Under the pieces are notes generated by a model. It had not been told where the DNA came from and did not search any database. It saw only the letters and a list, made by a program, of their open reading frames with translations. This document shows positions 43,316 to 49,267 of a stretch of DNA of 49,267 nucleotides, piece by piece. The stretch lies in NCBI GenBank assembly GCA_904378045.1, contig CAJFHC010000007.1, positions 1-49,267 on the forward strand, given 5' to 3'. A program made the position numbers and the translations under genes. Source of the DNA: Candidatus Metalachnospira gallinarum (GTDB lineage: Bacteria > Bacillota > Clostridia > Lachnospirales > Anaerotignaceae). The first letter of the stretch is position 1. Each line of letters begins with the position of its first letter.

Positions 43316-44079
43316 AATACGGCACCTCCCAAAGCTGACCAGATCATCATGGCGAAGGCAACGCCGGTGCTTATGGCAGCCGCCGTAAGTATCGCCTCAT
43401 ACGCCCTTGTTATTCCGGATGTATAATCGCCATGGAGTATGTCATTTACGGAGTGAACAAAAGGAACTCCGGGAGCGATAGGCATAAGGGTTCCTATTAT
43501 TATTTTGTCAAGCGTTGAGCCGAAGCCGAAATTCATAAGCAGCACGGCCATAAATCCCGTTACAAATCCTCCGCAGCAGTTTACGAGGAAGGTGAACGTA
43601 TTTTTTGAGTTAAGAGCCTGAATAAATATTCCCATACATACTCCGCACAGTATGGAAGCAAGCCCGTCTATTATCTGCCCTCCGAACATAAGAGTCCTGA
43701 AACAACCGGCCATTCCGTAGGCAAGCACGGTTATCCAATAGGGATAAGTCGAGCGCGACTCTATGTTTTCAAGCTCCACGAGAGCTTCCTCGGCGCTGAG
43801 CTCGCCGTTGGCAAAGGAGTTTACTATATCTTCTATAAGCGAAATATGCTCGGTATGCATTTTCTTTTTGGGCACCTGCTTTACCATAGTTGTTACTCCG
43901 TTTTCGGACTCTATGGTCACGACTATACCCGTGGTGGTGACAAATACCTCATAATTTTTAAGCTCACAGGGCTCAAGTATTTTTTTGATCAGTCCCTCGA
44001 TCCTGTGGGTTCCGCATCCGTTGGCAAGCATTCTTTCGCCCATTGTAACGGCAAATTCAAGGACGCTTTTGATATCCAA
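43312..44079 (-). CDS. ThrE-type exporter, large subunit (DUF1212-like, YjjP)
   Basis: This 255-residue protein has a cytoplasmic N-terminal domain (about 1-115) with GERMLANGCGTHRIEGLIKK, close to the conserved GxxxxxxGAxtxRVE motif, then five membrane helices with LMPIAPGVPFVHSVNDILHG as the PG-type signature. The start is a TTG (44077-44079) behind AAGGAAG; no better ATG is available near the conserved N-terminus. It is translationally coupled to the small subunit downstream. The neighbouring divergent gene is glyA, which interconverts serine and glycine, a suggestive but unproven link. Confidence 0.85.
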   Translation of the reverse strand: MDIKSVLEFAVTMGERMLANGCGTHRIEGLIKKILEPCELKNYEVFVTTTGIVVTIESENGVTTMVKQVPKKKMHTEHISLIEDIVNSFANGELSAEEALVELENIESRSTYPYWITVLAYGMAGCFRTLMFGGQIIDGLASILCGVCMGIFIQALNSKNTFTFLVNCCGGFVTGFMAVLLMNFGFGSTLDKIIIGTLMPIAPGVPFVHSVNDILHGDYTSGITRAYEAILTAAAISTGVAFAMMIWSALGGAVL

Positions 44080-44180
44080 TTTCTACACTTCCTTTTATCT
44101 GAGATGTATGTAAATCAATATATTGATAAATTTTTTATAAAACATATATATATTGAGTGAATTTTTTGCCCACGATAAAT

Positions 44181-44209
44181 ATTATTAAACTTAATTTGCT
44201 AAAAGTCAA
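44181..44209 (-). promoter_or_regulatory. Candidate promoter of the ThrE-type operon
   Basis: On the minus strand TTGACT (plus 44209-44204), 17 bp and AATAAT (plus 44186-44181). The leader of about 95 nt is very AU-rich. Confidence 0.4.
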
Positions 44210-44279
44210 CAAAAAATATATATATTTGCTCATATCGTAATGCCATTATAACGAATTGTAAATTTTTTTAAATTCGATG

Positions 44280-44308
44280 ATGACAGAACAGGGTTTTTGT
44301 TATATAAT
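44280..44308 (+). promoter_or_regulatory. Sigma-A promoter of glyA
   Basis: ATGACA (44280-44285), a 17-bp spacer and a perfect TATAAT (44303-44308). The leader of about 47 nt is too short for a riboswitch. Confidence 0.6.
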
Positions 44309-44361
44309 CATAAATAATTACACGGTATGTGGATAATTGTATTTATAAGGAGGACAAAAAC

Positions 44362-45603
44362 ATGAACGTACTTGATTTTTCAAGAATTGCCAAGGAAGAC
44401 CCGGAGCTTGTCGCCGCTATGGAGAATGAGCTCAAAAGGCAGAGAGACAATATTGAGCTGATCGCGTCTGAAAATTTTGTTTCGCCTGCGGTAATGGATG
44501 CTATGGGAACTCATTTGACCAATAAGTATGCCGAGGGATATCCGGGGAAAAGGTACTATGGCGGATGCGTTAATGTTGATGTCATTGAGAATCTTGCGCG
44601 CGACAGAGCGAAGGAGCTTTTTGGCTGCGACCATGTAAATGTGCAGCCCCATTCCGGAAGCCAGGCGAATATCGCTGTTTATTTCGCCATGCTTGAGCCC
44701 GGGGATACCATACTCGGCATGAACCTCAGCCACGGCGGACATTTGACACATGGCTCGCCCGTAAATCTTTCCGGAAAATATTTCAACGTCATTCCCTATG
44801 GAGTTGACGAGACGGGATTTATAGATTATGAGGAATTTGAGAAGATCGCTAAAGAATGCAAGCCCAAAATGATAGTTGCCGGAGCCAGCGCCTACGCGAG
44901 AATAATAGATTTTGAGAAAATATCAAAGATCGCCAAGGAGGTCGGAGCTTACTTTATGGTAGATATAGCGCATATCGCCGGACTTGTCGCCGCCGGTGTG
45001 CATCCTTCTCCCGTGCCCTATGCCGATTTCGTAACTACAACAACGCATAAAACGCTCAGAGGTCCCAGAGGCGGAATGATAATGTGCAAGGCTGAATACG
45101 CGGCACAGATAGATAAGGCCATTTTCCCCGGAACCCAGGGCGGTCCCCTTATGCACATAATAGCGGCAAAGGCGGTATGCTTCAAGGAAGCTCTGTCGGA
45201 TGAGTATAAAGAATATATAAGACAGGTCGTTAAAAACGCCAAGACGCTCGCTCAGGCTCTTATTGACGAGGGACTTGACATAGTTTCCGGAGGAACGGAC
45301 AACCACCTTATGCTTGTTGATCTCAGAAAGGTAAACATAACGGGCAAAGATGCTGAAAAGCTCCTTGACGAGGTAAGGATAACTTGCAACAAAAATACGA
45401 TACCATTTGATCCTCAGTCTCCGTTTGTAACAAGCGGAATAAGGCTCGGTACGCCCGCGGTCACGACAAGGGGAATGAAAGAGGACGATATGAAAGAGAT
45501 CGCCTCTATCATAGCCGGAACTCTTAAGGACTATGAAGGATTTAAGGATGAGGCGCTCAGAAGGGTAGACGCGCTTACAAAGAAATATCCCCTCTATGAA
45601 TAA
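44362..45603 (+). CDS. glyA: Serine hydroxymethyltransferase
   Basis: This 413-residue PLP enzyme interconverts serine and glycine, charging tetrahydrofolate with a one-carbon unit. Signature blocks are [71 protein letters not shown], the PLP lysine Lys230 in [16 protein letters not shown], and [16 protein letters not shown]. Length is normal. ATG 44362 is 8 bases after AAGGAGG; an upstream in-frame TTG at 44329 has no support. A terminator follows. Confidence 0.97.
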   Translation: MNVLDFSRIAKEDPELVAAMENELKRQRDNIELIASENFVSPAVMDAMGTHLTNKYAEGYPGKRYYGGCVNVDVIENLARDRAKELFGCDHVNVQPHSGSQANIAVYFAMLEPGDTILGMNLSHGGHLTHGSPVNLSGKYFNVIPYGVDETGFIDYEEFEKIAKECKPKMIVAGASAYARIIDFEKISKIAKEVGAYFMVDIAHIAGLVAAGVHPSPVPYADFVTTTTHKTLRGPRGGMIMCKAEYAAQIDKAIFPGTQGGPLMHIIAAKAVCFKEALSDEYKEYIRQVVKNAKTLAQALIDEGLDIVSGGTDNHLMLVDLRKVNITGKDAEKLLDEVRITCNKNTIPFDPQSPFVTSGIRLGTPAVTTRGMKEDDMKEIASIIAGTLKDYEGFKDEALRRVDALTKKYPLYE

Positions 45604-45624
45604 TATTTAAGATTTTAATAATCA

Positions 45625-45653
45625 TTGACGGATATTTATTTATATGGTAAAAT
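45625..45653 (+). promoter_or_regulatory. Candidate promoter between glyA and the thioesterase
   Basis: TTGACG (45625-45630), a 17-bp spacer and TAAAAT (45648-45653). Transcription would begin at about 45660, just before the hairpin at 45665. Confidence 0.5.
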
Positions 45654-45663
45654 AACAACGCTT

Positions 45664-45692
45664 AAACAGGGTAACATACTACCCTGTTTTTT
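45664..45692 (+). terminator. Rho-independent terminator or leader attenuator
   Basis: A perfect 9-bp stem AACAGGGTA / TACCCTGTT with a 6-base loop runs into TTTT. It can end the glyA transcript, but it also lies within the leader of the promoter at 45625. Confidence 0.8.
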
Positions 45693-45723
45693 GCTGAAAT
45701 AAGAAAATAATCAGGAGGTATAT

Positions 45724-46119
45724 ATGATAGAAGCAGGAATAAAAGGAAAAGAAGAAATGACAGTCAGCGAGCAGAACAGCGCCCTCGCCATGGAAAGCGG
45801 CACGCTTATGGTGTTCGCAACTCCTTCAATGGCAGCGCTTATGGAAAAGACCGCATGGAAAAGCGTAGCTCCCTATCTTGAGGACGGTCAGTGTACCGTA
45901 GGAACAAAGCTGGAACTCACCCACAGCGCCTCTACTCCCATAGGCATGAAGGTCATTTGTGAAAGCGAGCTCATAAAGGCCGAGGGAAGAAAACTTGTTT
46001 TTAAAATAACAGTCAGCGACGAATGCGGCGTTATCGGCGAAAGCATGCACGAGAGATTTATTGTGGAAAGCGGTAAATTCCAGAAAAAGACCGACTCAAA
46101 ACTTGAGAAGAGCTTATGA
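45724..46119 (+). CDS. FlK-like hotdog-fold thioesterase
   Basis: This 131-residue protein has the hotdog fold of the fluoroacetyl-CoA thioesterase FlK family. Thr33, Glu41 and His67 (FATPSMAALMEKTAW and ELTHSASTPIG) have the same mutual spacing (8 and 26) as the Thr42, Glu50, His76 catalytic residues of FlK. Most family members outside Streptomyces hydrolyse unknown short acyl-CoAs, so fluoroacetyl specificity should not be assumed. ATG is 7 bases after AGGAGG. The stop overlaps the next gene as ATGA. Confidence 0.88.
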   Translation: MIEAGIKGKEEMTVSEQNSALAMESGTLMVFATPSMAALMEKTAWKSVAPYLEDGQCTVGTKLELTHSASTPIGMKVICESELIKAEGRKLVFKITVSDECGVIGESMHERFIVESGKFQKKTDSKLEKSL

Positions 46120-46679
46120 TAGGAAAGACAAAAGACAAATATAAAAATTACTTTCTGTATTTTATGATGTATTCCGTATTCGGGTGGATCTATGAAGTTT
46201 TTTTGGAAGTTTTCGTATACGGATGGGGCTTTTCCAACAGAGGAATACTTTACGGCCCTTACTGCCCGATTTACGGTGTTGGAGCCCTTATGCTTATTTT
46301 TACGGTAAACAGGCTCATAGACGGGAAAGATTTAAGATACAGATTAAAAATGCTCATACCGGTATTTTTGCTGTCGGCGCTTATCGCTACGGCCATAGAG
46401 CTTGCGGCTACATATTTGTGCGAATATTTTATGGGATACTGGCCGTGGCAGACATACGCCGATTACAAGATAAATTTTCAGGCGAGGATAGCGCTTTCGC
46501 CGTCCGTGAGATTTGGCATTGGCGGCGTCGTCATACTTTATATAATTCAGCCCATATTTGAGAAAACCGTAAAAGGTATGGGGCAGGAAACAAGAGAATC
46601 AGTTTTTTCTGCTGTACTTTTGGTTCTTTTGCTGGATATTGCTTTATTTTTAATAAAAAATTTAAACTATTTAAACTAA
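46116..46679 (+). CDS. PF06541-type membrane protein (putative ABC transporter permease, CmpB-like)
   Basis: This 187-residue protein has four or five membrane helices and the strongly conserved opening YFLYFMMYSVFGWIYEVFLE followed by GFSNRGILYGPYCPIYGVGA, which is the hallmark of the PF06541 family. The family is annotated as putative ABC transporter permease, but no ATPase accompanies it here and the function is unproven. It is coupled by ATGA to the thioesterase gene and followed by a terminator. Confidence 0.85.
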   Translation: MIGKTKDKYKNYFLYFMMYSVFGWIYEVFLEVFVYGWGFSNRGILYGPYCPIYGVGALMLIFTVNRLIDGKDLRYRLKMLIPVFLLSALIATAIELAATYLCEYFMGYWPWQTYADYKINFQARIALSPSVRFGIGGVVILYIIQPIFEKTVKGMGQETRESVFSAVLLVLLLDIALFLIKNLNYLN

Positions 46680-46697
46680 AATTGATGACAAAAACAG

Positions 46698-46733
46698 GTT
46701 CTTATCTTATAATTAGGATAAGAACTTTTTTAT
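46698..46733 (+). terminator. Rho-independent terminator
   Basis: A stem GTTCTTATC / GATAAGAAC with a 10-base loop is followed by TTTTTTATTT. Confidence 0.85.
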
Positions 46734-46759
46734 TTATAATATAAAAGGAGGAGTTTATT

Positions 46760-47338
46760 ATGGCCAAAAAAGTGTTAATGCTTGCCGGTGACTTTACAGA
46801 GGATTACGAGACAATGGTGCCTTTCCAGTCTCTTCAGATGCTGGGATATCAGGTAGATGTTGTATGCCCTGAGAAAAAAGCCGGCGATATTATAAGAACA
46901 GCTATCCATGACTTCGAGGGAGAGCAGACATATTCCGAAAAGAGAGGCCATAACTTCGCTCTTACAGCTGATTTTGACGCTGTAGACGAGAAGGAGTACG
47001 CAGGACTTTTTATTACCGGAGGACGCTCACCCGAATATTTGAGATTGTACCCCAGAGTTATTGAGATCGTTCAGTATTTCATGAACAATAATATTCCCGT
47101 AGCTGCTATATGCCACGGACCTCAGATCCTTACGGCAGCCAATGTGCTTAAAGGAAGAAAAGCGACGGCTTATGCAGCGGTGGGACCCGACATCAATCTT
47201 GCCGGCGGAACTTATATAGAAGTTGACGCTGATAAAGCGGTTGTTGACGGAAATCTTGTTACTGCTCCCGCTTGGCCCGGAGATGCGGCTATTGTTGCGG
47301 AATTTGTTAAACTTATGGGAGCAAAGATCGAGATCTGA
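46760..47338 (+). CDS. DJ-1/PfpI-family protein
   Basis: This 192-residue class I glutamine-amidotransferase-like protein has the nucleophile elbow Cys118 in [13 protein letters not shown] with the adjacent His119, and the conserved Glu in the TEDYE segment near residue 15. Known relatives include YhbO/PfpI and other stress-protection or glyoxalase/deglycase-type proteins; specific activity is disputed and cannot be read here. The start is ATG with AAAGGAGGAG about 8 bases upstream. A strong terminator follows. Confidence 0.9.
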   Translation: MAKKVLMLAGDFTEDYETMVPFQSLQMLGYQVDVVCPEKKAGDIIRTAIHDFEGEQTYSEKRGHNFALTADFDAVDEKEYAGLFITGGRSPEYLRLYPRVIEIVQYFMNNNIPVAAICHGPQILTAANVLKGRKATAYAAVGPDINLAGGTYIEVDADKAVVDGNLVTAPAWPGDAAIVAEFVKLMGAKIEI

Positions 47339-47367
47339 TAAATAGTCAATTTTAATAAAAAATTTTT

Positions 47368-47395
47368 AAAGCCGGCATTTCCGCCGGCTTTTTTT
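47368..47395 (+). terminator. Rho-independent terminator after the DJ-1 gene
   Basis: The stem AAAGCCGGC / GCCGGCTTT with an ATTTCC loop is followed by a run of T ending TTTTTCG. Confidence 0.85.
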
Positions 47396-47485
47396 CGCGC
47401 TTAAAATCAGATTTCCGCCGAGTTTTTATGTAAAATAACAGAATTGGTAAGTCCATTTTCTGTAAACTTTTACTAAGATGAAAAA

Positions 47486-47510
47486 ATTATGTTTATAAAC
47501 TTTACATAAT
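47486..47510. promoter_or_regulatory. Candidate LysR operator (perfect palindrome)
   Basis: ATTATGT (47486-47492) and its exact inverted copy ACATAAT (47504-47510) are separated by 11 bases. The right arm overlaps the -35 of the promoter below. This is a plausible autoregulatory site for the LysR gene at 47651. Confidence 0.5.
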
Positions 47511-47537
47511 GAAATGTTTGAGTATAAATGGTATAAT
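47509..47537 (+). promoter_or_regulatory. Promoter of the LysR-flavodoxin unit
   Basis: ATGAAA (47509-47514), a 17-bp spacer and a perfect TATAAT (47532-47537). Confidence 0.5.
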
Positions 47538-47650
47538 TTATACAAATTGAGCCGGAGATTATTGTCTAAAAGTATTAATTTTTAAGAAATGATTTAATAA
47601 TTTATTTTTAATATTTATGCAACAAGTGATTAACAAAAGGGAGTGAGACC

Positions 47651-48565
47651 ATGACGTTTCTGCAGTTGAACTACATAATGGAAATTTATAGCTGCGGTTC
47701 AATAAACAAAGCTGCTCAGAAAATGTTTTTATCCCAGTCCACCTTAAGCAGTTCCATCAGGGAGCTGGAAAGAGAATTGGGAATAAAAATTTTCAAAAGG
47801 AGCAACAAGGGCATAGAACTTACCGATGACGGCAAGGAGTTTATTGCGCATATAAGACCAATAGTCGAACAGCAGAAACTTGTCGAGGTCTACTATTCCG
47901 ACAGAAAAAACGACGATTTCAAATCCCTTGGAGTGGCGTCTCAGAGGTATCCGTTCTGCGCGGAGGCGTTTGTCCATCTTATAAACGAATATGGAGATAC
48001 GTCAAAATATTGTTTCAGCTATAACGAGACGGATATGGAACGGGTAATATCAAGCGTGGCGGAAAGAAAAAGCGAAATAGGAGTCATCTTTTTATCCGAA
48101 ATGACCGAGAAGTTCACGAATAAAATACTTGCCGTGAACGATCTTGAATTCCATGAGATCACCCGTGTAAAGCCGCACGTCTTTATCAACAGGAGCCATC
48201 CTCTGGCAGGCAAAACGACCGTGAAGGCGAGGGAGCTTTTTGAGTATCCTTACGTTGCATTTACAAAGAAAAACAACAACACGATACAATTTTCAGAAGA
48301 GGCCATACTGCCGGAGATAGAAAAATTCAAAAAAGTCGTGTATGTCAATGACAGAGCTTCCTGCTACAATGTTCTGGCGAATACGAATTGCGTTTCAACA
48401 GGAAGCGGCATACTTCCAGACGGCTACGGAGACGACAGGCTTATATCCGTTCCCATAGAGGACGCGCTGGATATTATGCGGCTCGGCTGGATAAAACAGA
48501 AGGACGCGGCCCTGTCGGAGGCGGCTGAAAAATATATTGAGATACTTGGTAATATTTTAGCCTGA
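47651..48565 (+). CDS. LysR-family transcriptional regulator
   Basis: This 304-residue regulator has the winged HTH in residues 1-60: LQLNYIMEIYSCGSINKAAQ then KMFLSQSTLSSSIRELEREL with KRSNKGIELTDDG. The effector-binding domain (about 90-300) shows the two-lobed periplasmic-binding-like fold, with EIGVIFLSEMTEKF and VNDRASCYNVLANTNCVSTG visible. The ATG is 8 bases after GGGAGTG. Uniquely for this window it transcribes together with, not divergent from, its neighbour: the flavodoxin gene begins 17 bases downstream, making that gene a likely target or partner. The palindrome upstream is a probable autoregulatory site. Confidence 0.9.
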   Translation: MTFLQLNYIMEIYSCGSINKAAQKMFLSQSTLSSSIRELERELGIKIFKRSNKGIELTDDGKEFIAHIRPIVEQQKLVEVYYSDRKNDDFKSLGVASQRYPFCAEAFVHLINEYGDTSKYCFSYNETDMERVISSVAERKSEIGVIFLSEMTEKFTNKILAVNDLEFHEITRVKPHVFINRSHPLAGKTTVKARELFEYPYVAFTKKNNNTIQFSEEAILPEIEKFKKVVYVNDRASCYNVLANTNCVSTGSGILPDGYGDDRLISVPIEDALDIMRLGWIKQKDAALSEAAEKYIEILGNILA

Positions 48566-48582
48566 GGGCAAGGGTGGATTTA

Positions 48583-49128
48583 ATGAAAGCTGTTGTTGTA
48601 TACAGATCCGTTTACGGAAGCACAAAAAAATACGCGGAATGGATAGCGGAGAAAATCGGATGCAGGGCTTTGGATAGGGACAGCGCGGAATATTCCGAAA
48701 TTGAGGGCGCAGATATAATAATATACGGCGGAGGTCTTTATGCCGGCAAGGTAAACGGGATAGAATTTCTGACATCGTCACCGCAGCGGTTCAAAGACAA
48801 AAAAATAGTGTTGTTCACCTGCGGACTGGCTGATCCGGCGGACGCCGAAAATCATAAAAATATTATGTCCGGCATAAGGAAGGCAGTCCCGGAATGTCTG
48901 CTGGAAAGGGCGGAGATTTTCTGCCTGCGAGGTGGAATAGATTATTCAAGGCTGGGCTTTATCCACAGGACGATGATGGCTATGATGTATAAAGCGGTAA
49001 AGAAAAAGGGTGTTTCAGCGGAAGGGAAGGAATTTATTGAATCCTATGGAAAAGCCGTGGATTTTACGGATAAAGAGGCAATAGAGCCCATTGTGGAATA
49101 TGTTTTGAAATGTATGGACACGGATTAA
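48583..49128 (+). CDS. Flavodoxin-domain protein (HemG-like fold)
   Basis: This 181-residue protein starts at ATG 48583, 7 bases after AAGGGTGG; the in-frame GTG at 48574 is inside that site. The FMN phosphate loop is VVVYRSVYGSTKKYAEWIAE (residues 4-23), with a second flavin-contacting block in ADIIIYGGGLYAGKVNG. The family includes protoporphyrinogen oxidase HemG and general flavodoxins. No haem genes are present, so an electron-transfer role is the neutral guess. It is the last gene before the right-edge hairpin. Confidence 0.85.
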   Translation: MKAVVVYRSVYGSTKKYAEWIAEKIGCRALDRDSAEYSEIEGADIIIYGGGLYAGKVNGIEFLTSSPQRFKDKKIVLFTCGLADPADAENHKNIMSGIRKAVPECLLERAEIFCLRGGIDYSRLGFIHRTMMAMMYKAVKKKGVSAEGKEFIESYGKAVDFTDKEAIEPIVEYVLKCMDTD

Positions 49129-49131
49129 AAA

Positions 49132-49168
49132 AGGACGAGCGTAAGTCTTTCAGACTTACGCTCGTCCT
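49132..49168 (-). terminator. Perfect 16-bp hairpin, minus-strand terminator (possibly bidirectional)
   Basis: AGGACGAGCGTAAGTC (49132-49147) pairs perfectly with 49153-49168 around a 5-base loop. On the minus strand it is followed by TTTTTTAATCC, a proper U-run. On the plus strand it is followed by AGACTG. It therefore best ends a transcript coming from beyond the right edge, while also lying just after the flavodoxin gene. Confidence 0.75.
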
Positions 49169-49174
49169 AGACTG

Positions 49175-49267
49175 TCAAAAAACTAATCCATTGTGAGCGG
49201 AAGGGTACTGGTCAGTACTTTGGCTTACAGCCAAAGCCGCCTGCGGCGTCCGGATGTCTTTCCGGTA
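49175..49267 (-). other. Open frame entering from the right edge, possible gene tail
   Basis: On the minus strand a frame is open from the window edge to a stop at 49177-49175 (30 residues, ending AHNGLVF). The perfect hairpin with a minus-strand U-run follows immediately, consistent with the 3' end of a gene. The stretch also contains a small palindrome TTTGGCT-TAC-AGCCAAA near 49220, so a repeat element is an alternative. I do not recognise the peptide. Confidence 0.3.

Larger units (their letters stand above)
47339..47650. other. 312-bp intergenic region with terminator, operator and promoter
   Basis: It contains the terminator of the DJ-1 gene (47368-47395), an AT-rich stretch without ORFs, a perfect palindrome at 47486-47510 overlapping a promoter, and a leader of about 105 nt to the LysR gene. 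Confidence 0.6.

Noticed and set aside
44080..44361. Glycine riboswitch upstream of glyA
   Set aside because: The glyA leader from its promoter is about 47 nt, and no glycine aptamer-like helices are visible in the AT-rich spacer.
1..49267. CRISPR array, tRNA or rRNA genes, prophage, defence or toxin-antitoxin system
   Set aside because: I saw no regularly spaced repeats, no tRNA-like cloverleaf ending, no phage structural or integrase genes and no nuclease-helicase or toxin pairs. The two TetR and one LysR regulators do not belong to such systems.

Overview
The window is chromosomal DNA of a low-to-moderate GC Firmicute, most likely an anaerobic member of the Clostridia. The evidence is the strong GGAGG-type ribosome binding sites, frequent AUA/AGA codons, S-layer-homology (SLH) proteins, a T-box leader, and neighbours typical of Clostridia (ZapA followed by a U32 peptidase, FtsW/RodA next to a class B PBP, HisZ with short HisG). 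I cannot name the genus. Nearly everything is core or housekeeping. I see no rRNA, tRNA, CRISPR array, prophage or complete insertion sequence.

Layout. 1-2.7 kb: a truncated XRE regulator, then an iron-siderophore/B12-type ABC permease and ATPase without a binding protein, and two small ORFs. 2.8-8.6 kb: a MacAB-like operon (an adaptor with a duplicated core, an ABC ATPase, an FtsX-like permease) running into an SLH surface protein. 8.9-11.2 kb: an SLH/CAP-domain secreted protein and, convergent with it, a very cysteine-rich protein behind a sigma-K-like promoter. 11.3-20.9 kb: cell division and envelope genes (ftsQ/divIB, ftsZ, a ketopantoate-reductase-like gene, zapA, a U32 peptidase, ftsW/rodA, a class B PBP). 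21-25.8 kb: NUDIX hydrolase, a small acidic Cys-cluster membrane protein, a VTT/TVP38-type protein, MATE exporter, nitrilase-family amidase, and a DUF308 membrane protein on the minus strand.

26-34.3 kb holds a complete histidine operon, hisZ-G-D-C-B-H-A-F-IE-J, mostly with overlapping stop/start codons. It is driven by one near-consensus promoter surrounded by three copies of a 9-bp sequence that look like operator half-sites. A T-box riboswitch with its own consensus promoter starts 3 nt after the last his gene and precedes a class I aminotransferase. Its terminator is also the only one visible downstream of the his operon.

35.9-49.2 kb: a DUF1653 protein, SfsA, a TetR regulator divergent from ftsH, a GT8 glycosyltransferase, a YitT protein, a second TetR regulator, two unknown small proteins, a split ThrE-type exporter (minus strand), glyA, an FlK-like thioesterase with a PF06541 membrane protein, a DJ-1/PfpI protein, and a LysR regulator with a palindromic operator upstream and a flavodoxin-domain protein downstream. 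The right edge has a perfect 16-bp hairpin and the possible tail of a minus-strand gene.

I found no convincing multi-gene novel system. The most interesting signals are regulatory (the his operator repeats, the his/T-box junction, the LysR palindrome, the sigma-K-like promoter) and architectural (the duplicated MacA-like adaptor and the Cys-cluster proteins).
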